The notes under the pieces were generated by a model. It worked only from the letters and a program-made list of their open reading frames with translations. It ran no database searches and had not been told where the DNA came from. From assembly GCA_012927595.1 (NCBI GenBank), contig JABBOW010000108.1:1-45542 (forward strand): a stretch of 45,542 nucleotides of DNA, in the 5' to 3' direction. This stretch comes from Cellulomonas sp. Lineage in GTDB: Bacteria; Actinomycetota; Actinomycetes; Actinomycetales; Cellulomonadaceae. Below, one piece after another: positions 7,082 to 15,657 of this stretch (within the stretch, counting starts at the first letter, position 1; each line of letters begins with the position of its first letter). Made by a program: the position numbers and the translations under genes.

Positions 7082-10000
7082 ATGCTCAACGAAGAGTCCC
7101 GACTGGAGCTGCCGAGGGTGCCCGTCGCCCAGGCAGCCGAACGTGTCGCCGTCTGGCGCGAGCCCGTGACGATAGACACGTACCTGCCGGAGGCGCCGGA
7201 CGCATACCCGGCGTTCCTCGAGAAGCGCGTCTACCAGGGATCGTCGGGCCGGGTCTACCCGCTGCCGTTCGTGGAGCGCATCAGCCAAGTCAAGCGGCCG
7301 AGGCGGTGGGAAGCGATCCACCTCGAGAACGACTGGGTACGGCTCGTCATCCTGCCCGAGCTCGGAGGGCGCATCCACGTCGGCGTGGACAAGACGAACG
7401 GCTACGACTTCTTCTACCGGAACAACGTCATCAAGCCGGCGCTCGTCGGTCTGGCTGGCCCGTGGATCTCCGGTGGCGTGGAGTTCAACTGGCCGCAGCA
7501 CCATCGGCCGGCCACCTTCCTGGCCACCGACTCGTTCATCGAGCACGAGAGCGACGGCTCCGTCACGGTCTGGTGCTCGGACCATGATCCGTTCGCGCGG
7601 ATGAAGGGGATGCACGGCATCCGGATGCGTCCGGACACCTCGGTGATCGAGCTGAGGGTTCGCCTGTTCAACCGGACCGACGACGTGCAGACGTTCCTGT
7701 GGTGGGCGAACGTGGCTGCCCGTGCCGGTGACGACTATCAGTCGTTCTTCCCGACGGACGTTCGGGTCGTCGCCGACCATGCCAGGCGCGCCGTGACGAC
7801 GTTCCCGCAGGCGGACCGCCCGTACTACGGCGTCGACTACCCCGCGCGCGTTGACGCCGAGCACCCCGACGCGGACAGGCTGGACTGGTACCGCAACATC
7901 GTCGTCCCGACGTCGTACATGTGCCTCGGCTCGCAGGACGACTTCTTTGGCGGGTACGACCACGCGGAGCGGGCCGGCTTCGTCCACTGGGCGGACCACC
8001 GGGTCGCTCCGGGCAAGAAGCAGTGGACGTGGGGAAACTCGCCGTTCGGCTGGGCCTGGGACTCCAACCTCACGGACGGCGACGGCCCGTATGTCGAGCT
8101 GATGGCCGGAGCCTTCACCGACAACCAGCCCGACTTCTCGTTCCTCGCGCCGGGTGAGACCAAGACCTTCAGCCAGTTCTGGTACCCGATCCAGGAGATC
8201 GGTCCCGCGCACCAGGCGACCCTGACCGCCGCGGTGCGCCTGGACGTCGTCCCAGGCGACGGCACGACGGCCGTGCGTCTCGCGGTCGGTGTCACGAGCA
8301 TCCGTCGAGGACTTGATCTTCGACTGGTCGATCAGACGGGCACGGAGGTGTGGAACTGCACTGTCGACGCGGGCCCGGCGGCTCCGGTTGTCGAGGATAT
8401 CCGGCTCGACCGTCGGTACGCACCCGTCGACCTGACGCTCGTCGTCCGGCACGGGGCCCGCGAGCTGGTGCGCTGGCGCCACCGTCCGGCACCCGAGCGC
8501 CTCGAGATCCCTGAGCCCGCCTCCGAGCCGCTCGCCCCGGACGACATCTCCACCGTCGAGGAGCTGTATCTCACCGGGCTGCACCTTGAGCAGTACCGCC
8601 ACGCAACGCGTTCCCCCGAGCCGTACTGGCTTGAGGCGCTGGCTCGCGACCCGGAGGATGTCCGCACGAACCTCGCCCTGGGAGCAGCACGCTTCCGCAG
8701 CGGACGGTACGGCGAGGCGGAGGCTCATCTGAGGCTCGCGATCGACCGCGAGACCCGCAGGAACCCCAACCCGTACGACGGTGAGGCGAGCTACCGGCTC
8801 GGCCAGGTCCTGTCGAGGACAGGGCGCGAGGCAGAGGCCTACGACGCCTTCGGCAAAGCGGCCTGGAACTACGCCTGGCGGGTCCCGGCGCACCTGGCGA
8901 TGGCGCGCCTGGATGCAGCGGCGCGCCGCGATGCGGTCTCGCTCGAGCATGTGCACGCCGTGCTCGCACTCGACTCCGAGCAGCTCCAGGCGAGAGACCT
9001 CGCCGTCGTGCTGCTGCGCCGTCTCAACCGTCGGGCCGAGGCGGAGGCACTGCTTGCCGAGACCCTCGCACTCGACCCGCTCGACCGGTGGGCGATGGAC
9101 CTTGCCGGGGATCGCGTCGTGGCCGACCCACCGACCGGCATCGATGTCGCCCTCGAGTTCGTCAGCGTGGGGGAGACCGAGACGGCGCTGCGGATCTTTG
9201 GTGAGGTGGCCGGGATGGCGACACCGGCCGGCCAGGTGGTTGTCGGGCCGCTCGCCCACTACTACCGTGCGGACCTCCTGCGGCGGTCGGGCGACCTCGA
9301 GTCCGCCGACCGATCGGCGAGGCTCGCGCGGGCTGCGGACGCCACCAACTGCTTGGCCTCGCGGCTCGACGACTTCGACATGCTGGCGCGTAGCTGCGCC
9401 GCGGAGCCGGGAGACGCCCGCGCGTGGGGGCTGATGGGCCACTGGCTGTACTTCCAGCGAAGGTACGCCGATGCGGTCACAGCGTGGCGCACCTCGGTCG
9501 GCATCGACGACTCGGACCCGGTGGTCTGGCGGAACCTCGCCGTGGCGGCGTTCAATGTCGCCGGAGACGCGAACCAGGCCCATGAGAACTACGCCCGCGC
9601 CCTTGCGGCGTCCGGGCCCGACGCCCGTCTGGTCTACGAGTCCGACCAGCTCGGCAAGCGCACCGGTGTCGCCTCGGCCTTGCGGCTGGATCGGCTGCTC
9701 GCCGTGCCCGACATCGTCTCCCGGCGGGACGACCTGACGATCGAGCTCGTCGAGCTGCTCACGTCCGCGGGTGAGGCGCGCCGTGCGCTGGCGATCCTCC
9801 AGAACCGCCAGTTCCAGCCGTGGGAGGGCGGTGAGGGTCAGGTCCTCGCTGCGTGGGACGAGGCCCACCTTGCGCTCGCGACTTTCTCCCTGACGGCGGG
9901 GCGGCCAGACGACGCCGTCGACGTGCTGCTCTCGGCGATGAGCCCACCCCAGACTCTGGGTGAGGGACGCCATCCGCTGGCCAACAGCTCACGCCTGCTG

Positions 10001-10471
10001 CTGGCGCTCGGAGACGCCTACGCCGCCGCCGGGGACGACGTCGAAGCGCAGCAGGCATGGGGCACGGCCGCGACGTTCGCCGGTGACTTCCAGTCGATGG
10101 CGACGCTGCCGTACTCCGACATGACGTACTTCTCGGTGCTCGCCTGTCGACGGCTCGGGGACGAGGGCGCCGCGCAGGGTCTGGTCGACGGTCTCGCCGA
10201 GTTCGCAGACTCGCTCCGCCGGACTCCCGCGACGGTGGACTACTTCGCGACGTCCCTTCCCACGATGTTGCTGTTCAACGAGGACATCGAGGCGGCCAAG
10301 GACACGACCGTGATGATTCTCGATGCTCAGCTGGCAATCCTTCTCGGAGAGCGAGCCCGGGCTGACGAGCTGATCGAGGGTGCGCTGCGACGCGAGCCCT
10401 CCAGGTCGATCGTTCTGGCGCTGCAACGTGAGCTGTCCGCCGATCGCGATCTGCGGGGGGCTGCCTCGTGA
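7082..10471 (+). CDS. DUF5107 domain and tetratricopeptide-repeat protein, probably sugar-active
   Basis: A 1129-residue protein with no signal peptide or membrane segment. Residues ~80-400 match the DUF5107 type, a galactose-mutarotase-like beta-sandwich: LVILPELGGRIHVGVDKTNG (88-107), GPWISGGVEFNWPQHHRP (126-143), then W-rich strands such as KKQWTWGNSPFGWAWD. A short beta region follows (to ~480). The rest is tetratricopeptide repeats: clear units near 540-620 (NLALGAARFRSGRYGEAEAH), 640-720 and 800-1080 (VVWRNLAVAAFNVAGDANQA). It lies between a divergent AraC regulator and an arabinose-type ABC importer. The reaction is not known; binding, epimerization or hydrolysis of an arabinose-containing sugar are all possible. 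The ATG at 7082 fits the TAGCGT promoter element; the frame is open further upstream only as antisense of araC. Confidence 0.82.
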   Translation: MLNEESRLELPRVPVAQAAERVAVWREPVTIDTYLPEAPDAYPAFLEKRVYQGSSGRVYPLPFVERISQVKRPRRWEAIHLENDWVRLVILPELGGRIHVGVDKTNGYDFFYRNNVIKPALVGLAGPWISGGVEFNWPQHHRPATFLATDSFIEHESDGSVTVWCSDHDPFARMKGMHGIRMRPDTSVIELRVRLFNRTDDVQTFLWWANVAARAGDDYQSFFPTDVRVVADHARRAVTTFPQADRPYYGVDYPARVDAEHPDADRLDWYRNIVVPTSYMCLGSQDDFFGGYDHAERAGFVHWADHRVAPGKKQWTWGNSPFGWAWDSNLTDGDGPYVELMAGAFTDNQPDFSFLAPGETKTFSQFWYPIQEIGPAHQATLTAAVRLDVVPGDGTTAVRLAVGVTSIRRGLDLRLVDQTGTEVWNCTVDAGPAAPVVEDIRLDRRYAPVDLTLVVRHGARELVRWRHRPAPERLEIPEPASEPLAPDDISTVEELYLTGLHLEQYRHATRSPEPYWLEALARDPEDVRTNLALGAARFRSGRYGEAEAHLRLAIDRETRRNPNPYDGEASYRLGQVLSRTGREAEAYDAFGKAAWNYAWRVPAHLAMARLDAAARRDAVSLEHVHAVLALDSEQLQARDLAVVLLRRLNRRAEAEALLAETLALDPLDRWAMDLAGDRVVADPPTGIDVALEFVSVGETETALRIFGEVAGMATPAGQVVVGPLAHYYRADLLRRSGDLESADRSARLARAADATNCLASRLDDFDMLARSCAAEPGDARAWGLMGHWLYFQRRYADAVTAWRTSVGIDDSDPVVWRNLAVAAFNVAGDANQAHENYARALAASGPDARLVYESDQLGKRTGVASALRLDRLLAVPDIVSRRDDLTIELVELLTSAGEARRALAILQNRQFQPWEGGEGQVLAAWDEAHLALATFSLTAGRPDDAVDVLLSAMSPPQTLGEGRHPLANSSRLLLALGDAYAAAGDDVEAQQAWGTAATFAGDFQSMATLPYSDMTYFSVLACRRLGDEGAAQGLVDGLAEFADSLRRTPATVDYFATSLPTMLLFNEDIEAAKDTTVMILDAQLAILLGERARADELIEGALRREPSRSIVLALQRELSADRDLRGAAS

Positions 10472-10617
10472 GCCATGCAGGTAGGGGGCGCCCGCCTCCC
10501 GACATCTAGCCGACGTTCGGCGCACAGCACTCCCGTTTCGACGTCCGACCAGCACGACCGCGTGTGCCCGACGGGTCCGCGCGAGACCGAACGGCAAAAT
10601 TCTGCGAGAGAATGGCG

Positions 10618-11658
10618 ATGACGATGAAGACATGGTCATGGAACAACAAGCACCTCACGGGTGCGGCCGGCCTCGCCGTGCTCGCGCTCGTGCTGACGGC
10701 CTGCAGCTCGGGCCAGGCCACCCCGGCACCGGTCGCGAGCGGCGCGGCGATGAAGTCCGGCCCGATCGAGATCGTCTACCTGCAGAAGCAGGGCGACCAG
10801 CAGTACTTCGTCGACCAGGCCAACGGTGCCAAGGCACTGGCGAAGTCGCTCGGTGACGTCACGGTGACCGAGGTGAACCTCGGCACCGACGCGAACAAGG
10901 CGATCAGCGAGCTCGACGCCGCGATCGCCCGAGGTGTCGCGGGCATCGTGATGGTCGCGCCCGACCAGGCCATCGGCCCGCAGGTCATCGACAAGGCCAA
11001 GGCAGCGGGGATCCCGCTACTGGCCTCCGACGACGGCCTCAAGGCTGCGGACGGCGCTGCGGCGCCGTTCGTCGGGTTCAACGGCACCTCGATGGGCAGC
11101 TCGATCGGGGACAAGGCAGCGGACCTGTACACCGCGGCCGGCTGGAAGGCGTCCGACACCCGGATCATCGCAGTCGGCAAGGCTGACCTGTCCGTCTGCG
11201 TGCAGCGCCTCGACGGGGCGGCGAGCTCCTTCGGGAAGAAGGTGACCGGCGCACCCGCGAGCATCCCCGTCGGTACGGACAACTCCGTGACCGACGCGCT
11301 CAACAAGGCCGGGGGCGTCATCACCGCGAACCAGGGCGTCAAGCACTGGGTCGTGTGGGGCTGCAACGACGAGTCGGAGACGGGTGTGGTGACGGCGCTG
11401 CAGAACGCGGGCGTGGCGCCGGCGGACATCCTCGGGGTCGGCCTGGGCGCCTACCTCACGTGCAAGGACTGGGCGGCGGGGCAGGACACCGGCAACAAGG
11501 CCTCGCTCTACATCTCCGGCAACGACGTCGGCAGCGCCGCCATCAAGGTCATGGTCGACAAGATCCGCAACGGCGTCGCCCTGCCGGCGGAGACCATCGC
11601 CGCCACCCACATGGTCGATGCGACCAACTGGAAGGCCGAGGGCGTCGTCTGCACCTGA
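10618..11658 (+). CDS. L-arabinose-type ABC transporter substrate-binding lipoprotein (AraF-like)
   Basis: A 346-residue periplasmic-binding-protein-1 fold lipoprotein. The signal peptide ends in LVLTAC with the lipobox Cys at residue 29. The mature part has IEIVYLQKQGDQQYFVDQAN, then AGIVMVAPDQAIGPQVIDKA, and late GVKHWVVWGCNDESETGVV. These track the L-arabinose-binding protein AraF rather than RbsB. ATG 10618 is chosen because GAGAG lies seven bases upstream; ATG 10612 and 10624 are in frame. It is the first transporter gene of an araFGH-like set and follows the DUF5107 gene by 146 bases. A strong hairpin follows at 11669. L-arabinose as substrate is likely but not proven. Confidence 0.85.
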   Translation: MTMKTWSWNNKHLTGAAGLAVLALVLTACSSGQATPAPVASGAAMKSGPIEIVYLQKQGDQQYFVDQANGAKALAKSLGDVTVTEVNLGTDANKAISELDAAIARGVAGIVMVAPDQAIGPQVIDKAKAAGIPLLASDDGLKAADGAAAPFVGFNGTSMGSSIGDKAADLYTAAGWKASDTRIIAVGKADLSVCVQRLDGAASSFGKKVTGAPASIPVGTDNSVTDALNKAGGVITANQGVKHWVVWGCNDESETGVVTALQNAGVAPADILGVGLGAYLTCKDWAAGQDTGNKASLYISGNDVGSAAIKVMVDKIRNGVALPAETIAATHMVDATNWKAEGVVCT

Positions 11659-11668
11659 CGCCTGGTTC

Positions 11669-11701
11669 GCCGGTGGCGTGCGTCCAGCGCGCGCCACCGG
11701 C
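11669..11701 (+). terminator. Strong 14-bp hairpin between the binding-protein and ATPase genes
   Basis: GCCGGTGGCGTGCG (11669-11682) pairs with CGCGCGCCACCGGC (11688-11701) with one T-G pair and loop TCCAG. There is no U-tract. Its place inside the operon suggests a partial terminator or 3' stabilizer that keeps the binding-protein transcript more abundant than the ATPase and permease. Direct repeats CCTGGTTC flank the stem (11661-11668, 11703-11710). Confidence 0.65.
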
Positions 11702-11739
11702 ACCTGGTTCCCTTCCCTAGCGCAGCACCGGAGAGACGC

Positions 11740-13272
11740 ATGACCGAGCCAGATGAAGTCCCCCGGGTCTCCTTACAGGCCCGCGGCATCGCGAAGAGCT
11801 TCGCCGGTGTGCGAGCGCTCGCCGGGGTCGACCTCGACCTGCCCGCCGGGAAGGTCACCGCGCTCATGGGCGAGAACGGTGCGGGCAAGTCGACGTTGCT
11901 GAAGATCCTCACGGGTGACTACCAGCCCGACGCGGGCACCATCGAGATCGGCGGCCGTGTCGTCTCCTTCGCGGAGCCCTCGGACTCCAGGGCCGCGGGC
12001 GTGCGGGTCATCGCCCAGGAACCCGAGATCGTGCCGTTCGTGTCCGTCGCGGAGAACATCTATCTCGGTGCTCTGCCAGGTGCCGGGGGAGCCGTGTCAC
12101 AGCGTCGGCTCCAGGATCAGGCTCGCATCGATCTCGCGCGATTCGGGTTCGACGGCCTGCTCGACCCCCGGGCCCGGGGCATCGACCTGTCGCCTGCGCA
12201 ACGCCAGATGGTTGAGATCGTGCGCGCGTTGATCGACGAGCCTCGCGTCATCTGCTTCGACGAGCCGACCTCGTCGCTGTCCGACACCGAGACGACTGTT
12301 CTCTTCCGCCTGATCGCACGGCTGCGCGACGACGGTTGCGCGATCGGCTATGTCTCGCACCGGTTGAGGGAGATCTTCGAGGTCGCCGATCAGGTCACGG
12401 TGCTCCGCGACGGTCAGCTCATCGGGACAAGGACGATCAGCGACACCTCGGAGTCCGAGGTCGTGCGGATGATGGTCGGTCGCGACCTGTCCGCGATGTT
12501 CGAGCGGACCTCGCACGAGGTCGGGGAGGTCGCCCTTGAGCTGGCGGGCGTGTGCACAGACGATGTCACCGACATCTCGATGTCGGTGCGTCGAGGTGAG
12601 ATCGTCGCCCTCGCGGGTCTGGTCGGCGCTGGTCGCACCGAGCTCGCACTGGCGATCTCCGGTGACCGCCCGATCACGTCGGGCACGATCAAGGTCGGTG
12701 GAGTGGCCCAGAAGTTCCGAAGCCCCGCGGACGCGATCGCCGCCGGCATCGGCTTGGCTCCTGAGGAGCGCAAGGCCGATGCGCTGGTCATGGTTCGGAG
12801 CGTGCGGGACAACATCGCGCTGGCCGTCCTCGGCCGGCTCAGCCGGTTCGGCTTCGTCAACCGCCGGGCTGAACGCGAGCTTGCCGCCACCTACATCAGC
12901 CAGCTCCGCATCCGCACGCCGTCGATGTCCCAGCTGGTCCAGAACCTCTCGGGAGGCAACCAGCAGAAGGTCGTGCTCGCCAGGTGGCTAGCGAAGCAGA
13001 CAGACATCCTCGTGCTGGACGAGCCCACGCGCGGTGTCGACGTCGGGGCCAAGGCCGAGATCTACGCCATCATCGACGAGCTCGCGGGCAAGGGCGTCGC
13101 CGTCCTCGTGATCTCGTCCGAGCTGCCCGAGGTGCTCGGTCTCGCGGACCGCATCGTCGTCATGCAGGACGGCCGAGTCACCGGCGAGCTCACCCGCGCC
13201 GAAGCCACCGAAGAGCGCATCCTCACCCTCGCGATCGCCGACCACCTCTCCTCCGAAGGAGTCCTCCCGTGA
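11740..13272 (+). CDS. Sugar ABC transporter ATP-binding protein, two domains (AraG/RbsA type)
   Basis: A 510-residue tandem ATPase of the ribose/arabinose import class. Domain 1 has Walker A GENGAGKST (44-52), signature LSPAQRQMVEI and Walker B VICFDEP. Domain 2 has the degenerate P-loop GLVGAGRTE, the canonical signature LSGGNQQK and Walker B ILVLDEPTRGVDVG. The degenerate second P-loop is normal for this class, so one site probably hydrolyses ATP. It acts at the inner face of the membrane with the permease encoded next, whose GTG overlaps this stop (GTGA). GGAGAG lies upstream of the ATG. Confidence 0.93.
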   Translation: MTEPDEVPRVSLQARGIAKSFAGVRALAGVDLDLPAGKVTALMGENGAGKSTLLKILTGDYQPDAGTIEIGGRVVSFAEPSDSRAAGVRVIAQEPEIVPFVSVAENIYLGALPGAGGAVSQRRLQDQARIDLARFGFDGLLDPRARGIDLSPAQRQMVEIVRALIDEPRVICFDEPTSSLSDTETTVLFRLIARLRDDGCAIGYVSHRLREIFEVADQVTVLRDGQLIGTRTISDTSESEVVRMMVGRDLSAMFERTSHEVGEVALELAGVCTDDVTDISMSVRRGEIVALAGLVGAGRTELALAISGDRPITSGTIKVGGVAQKFRSPADAIAAGIGLAPEERKADALVMVRSVRDNIALAVLGRLSRFGFVNRRAERELAATYISQLRIRTPSMSQLVQNLSGGNQQKVVLARWLAKQTDILVLDEPTRGVDVGAKAEIYAIIDELAGKGVAVLVISSELPEVLGLADRIVVMQDGRVTGELTRAEATEERILTLAIADHLSSEGVLP

Positions 13273-14294
13273 GCACCACCACGGTCACACCGACCTCGAC
13301 CACACCTGACGTGGTTCAGGAGAACCCCGTGAGCCACGCCGTGCGGGCCGTCGGGGTGCAGAACCTCAGCCTCATCCTCGCCATCGCGGCGCTCGTCCTG
13401 GTCATCGGGTCGAGGAACTCGTCGTTCTACCTCGCGTCCAACCTCAAGACCATCGGCATGGCCGTCACCATCTCCGGTCTGCTCGCCGTGGTCCAGACGG
13501 TCGTCATCATCATGGGCGGGATCGACCTCACGGTTGGGTCGGTCGCCGGCCTCGCGTCCGTCAGCTCGGCGATGCTCTTCACTCATGCTGGCAGCACCGT
13601 GAGCTTCGTCGGTGCGCTGGCGATCGGCGCGGTGTGCGGGCTGATCAGCGGCTGCATCGTGGTCTTCGGCCGGGTGACCCCGATGATCGCCACCCTGGCT
13701 GGACTGATCGCCTTCAAGGGCGTCGCGCAGCTCGTCTCAGACGGACGGGCACAGGGGTACACCGGCGCCGACCCGTTCTACATCTTCCTGGCCCGCGGAT
13801 CGGTCCTGGGGATCCCGACACTGATCTGGGTGCTGGCCCTCGTCGCCGCCCTCGTCCACGTCATGCTCCGGTACACGCGCATCGGCCGGAACATCTATGC
13901 GGTGGGCGGCAACGACACCGCCGCCCGGCTCTCGGGCATCAAGATCAACCGGTACATCCTCGGGGTCTTCATCCTGGCCGGGGTGGTTGCGGCGCTCGCC
14001 GGGATCCTGATCACGGCGCGCACGGGATCCGGTCAGCCGGTCTCGGGCTCGGAGGGTCTGGAGTTCCAGTCCATCACGGCGGCGGCTCTCGGCGGGGTCG
14101 CCCTGCGCGGCGGCAAGGGATCGATGAGCGGCACGATCTTGGCCGTCATCCTCCTCGGCATCCTGCTCAACGGGATGTCGCTGCTGGGCGTCAACCCGTT
14201 CTGGCAGAACGTCGCGCAGGGCTCGCTGCTCGTCGCGGCTGTCGTCATCCAGCAGCTGCGCAACGGCGAACGGCGGGTCGGCCTACCGAAGTGA
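13269..14294 (+). CDS. Sugar ABC transporter permease (AraH/RbsC type)
   Basis: A 341-residue permease of the branched-chain/ribose type with 8-10 membrane segments. VVIIMGGIDLTVGSVAGLAS is the conserved GGIDLSVG motif of this family, and IGRNIYAVGGNDTAARLSGI is the cytoplasmic loop that contacts the ATPase. The GTG start overlaps the upstream stop, so translation is coupled. It completes the arabinose-type importer and is convergent with the ROK gene. Confidence 0.92.
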   Translation: MSTTTVTPTSTTPDVVQENPVSHAVRAVGVQNLSLILAIAALVLVIGSRNSSFYLASNLKTIGMAVTISGLLAVVQTVVIIMGGIDLTVGSVAGLASVSSAMLFTHAGSTVSFVGALAIGAVCGLISGCIVVFGRVTPMIATLAGLIAFKGVAQLVSDGRAQGYTGADPFYIFLARGSVLGIPTLIWVLALVAALVHVMLRYTRIGRNIYAVGGNDTAARLSGIKINRYILGVFILAGVVAALAGILITARTGSGQPVSGSEGLEFQSITAAALGGVALRGGKGSMSGTILAVILLGILLNGMSLLGVNPFWQNVAQGSLLVAAVVIQQLRNGERRVGLPK

Positions 14295-14326
14295 CGACGG
14301 ATCGCCAACGGACGCGCGCAAGCTGG

Positions 14327-14341
14327 CGCCGGTGTCCGGCG
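14327..14341. terminator. Short GC-rich hairpin between convergent genes
   Basis: CGCCGG, loop TGT, CCGGCG forms a perfect 6-bp stem between the permease stop (14294) and the ROK gene stop (14363). It is a plausible bidirectional terminator without a U-tract. Confidence 0.45.
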
Positions 14342-14362
14342 TGACAACTGAGCCCGGCCGAT

Positions 14363-15547
14363 CTACATGACGAGGTTGTCGATCGCCTCGGAAGACAGGA
14401 AGTGCTCGGCGGCCATAGCGGCCGCCCCCAGGACGCCGGCACGGCCCTTGGTCTGGCTCGCCATGATCCGAAGGTGTTGCGTCGCCAGTGGCAGCGACCG
14501 GCGGTAGACGACCTCGCGAATGCCCGCGAGGAGGTGCTCTCCCGCCTCGGCGAGCACCCCGCCGATGACGATCATCGACGGATTGAGCATGCTGACGCAC
14601 GCTGCGAGGACTCCACCGATCTCGCGTCCCGCTTCTCGGACAGCCTGGCTGGCCACGAGGTTCCCGCCGCGGACGAGAGCGACGACGTCGACGCTGGTGG
14701 CGACCTCGAAGCCCTGCGCTCGCAGGCTCATGGCAACGGCCTGTCCGCTCGCCACAGCCTCGAGGCAGCCGGTGTTTCCACATCGGCAGGGCACATCCGA
14801 TCCGCCGGGAACAACGATGTGTCCGAGATCCCCGGCCGCGCCCTGGGCGCCGCGCAGGATCTGGCCGTCGCTGATGATCCCCGCACCGATCCCGGTGGCA
14901 ACCTTGACGAAGAGGAGGTGCTCGACCAGCGGGTACTCGGTGGCGTGCTCGCCGAGCGCCATGATGTTGACGTCGTTGTCGACGAGCACGGGGGCCCCAA
15001 GCAGCTGACCCAGGTGACCGGGGACGTCAGCGTCGTCCCAGCCGGGCATGATCGGCGGGTTGATGGGGCGCCCGCTGGAGTGCTCGACGGGGCCAGGGAG
15101 CCCGACTCCGACGCCGGCAAGATCAGCCAGGCGCCGCCCCGCTTCGCTGATCAGGGTCAGGGCGATCGTCGCGACGCGGTCAAGCACGACGTCCGGCCCG
15201 TCCGCGATCGCCAGGGTCTCGTGGTGCTCTGACAGGACGGTGCCGGCCAGGTCAGTGACCGCGATCCTGACGTGCGTCGCACCCAGGTCGACGGCGAGGA
15301 CGACGCGCGCGCCCGGATTGAACGCAAAGGTCGCGGGCGGGCGACCGCCGGTCGAGACGGCCTCGCCCGTCGGGGTGACGAGGCCCGCGGCGAGGAGGAC
15401 ATCGACCCGTGCAGCGATGGTCGAGCGAGCTTGTCCCGTCGTGGCGGCGAGGTCGGCGCGCGTCCGTGGCTGTCCGTCGCGCAGCAGCTGGAACATCTCG
15501 CCCACGCCCGTCGGGCGGGTCGCGAACTTCACGTTCTCCTCGGCCAT
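14363..15547 (-). CDS. ROK-family transcriptional repressor
   Basis: A 394-residue protein. The N-terminal winged helix-turn-helix (about 15-75: MFQLLRDGQPRTRADLAATT, then RSTIAARVDVLLAAGLV) is fused to a sugar-kinase-like ROK domain. ATP-loop-like DLGATH is at 87-92, DND at 190-192, and the zinc site is H243, C254, C256 and C261 within GHIVVPGG and CRCGNTGCLE. XylR/NagC-type regulators are built this way and release DNA on binding a sugar. It is divergent from the second sugar operon, whose promoter carries a perfect inverted repeat (15614-15639), so it very likely represses that operon. The effector could be a pentose or an oligosaccharide. Confidence 0.92.
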   Translation of the reverse strand: MAEENVKFATRPTGVGEMFQLLRDGQPRTRADLAATTGQARSTIAARVDVLLAAGLVTPTGEAVSTGGRPPATFAFNPGARVVLAVDLGATHVRIAVTDLAGTVLSEHHETLAIADGPDVVLDRVATIALTLISEAGRRLADLAGVGVGLPGPVEHSSGRPINPPIMPGWDDADVPGHLGQLLGAPVLVDNDVNIMALGEHATEYPLVEHLLFVKVATGIGAGIISDGQILRGAQGAAGDLGHIVVPGGSDVPCRCGNTGCLEAVASGQAVAMSLRAQGFEVATSVDVVALVRGGNLVASQAVREAGREIGGVLAACVSMLNPSMIVIGGVLAEAGEHLLAGIREVVYRRSLPLATQHLRIMASQTKGRAGVLGAAAMAAEHFLSSEAIDNLVM

Positions 15548-15582
15548 AGGGGTCAGTGAACCACGCCAGGCTTCTGGTGGTC

Positions 15583-15598
15583 ACGATTACGTAACCGT
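15583..15598. promoter_or_regulatory. Imperfect palindrome in the ROK-ABC intergenic region
   Basis: TTACGTAA (15587-15594) is a perfect palindrome, extended to ACG..CGT with one mismatched pair. It lies 36 bases upstream of the ROK start and could be a second regulator site. No protein can be assigned. Confidence 0.3.
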
Positions 15599-15613
15599 GG
15601 GTACGAACGCGCA

Positions 15614-15639
15614 ACTTCTGTTTGACATGCAACAGAAGT
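15614..15639. promoter_or_regulatory. Inverted-repeat operator, probable ROK repressor site
   Basis: ACTTCTGTT (15614-15622) and AACAGAAGT (15631-15639) form a perfect 9-bp inverted repeat with an 8-base spacer. The GTT-TG..GC-AAC core resembles the XylR operators known from Gram-positive xylose operons. It covers the -35 region of the ABC operon promoter, so binding would block RNA polymerase. Confidence 0.7.
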
Positions 15640-15650
15640 ATGCGTACGTT
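15622..15650 (+). promoter_or_regulatory. Promoter of the second sugar operon, leaderless
   Basis: TTGACA (15622-15627), 17 bases, then TACGTT (15645-15650). The ATG at 15658 is seven bases beyond the -10, where transcription should begin, and no ribosome site is present. The same two hexamers with the same spacing recur at 37629-37657. Confidence 0.7.
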
Positions 15651-15657
15651 GCCACGC

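Noticed and set aside
6119-9973. Very long open frame on the minus strand, 1284 codons
   Set aside because: Only the last ~300 codons resemble a protein (AraC). The rest is antisense to the DUF5107/TPR gene and is low-complexity Arg/Val-rich sequence expected from GC bias.
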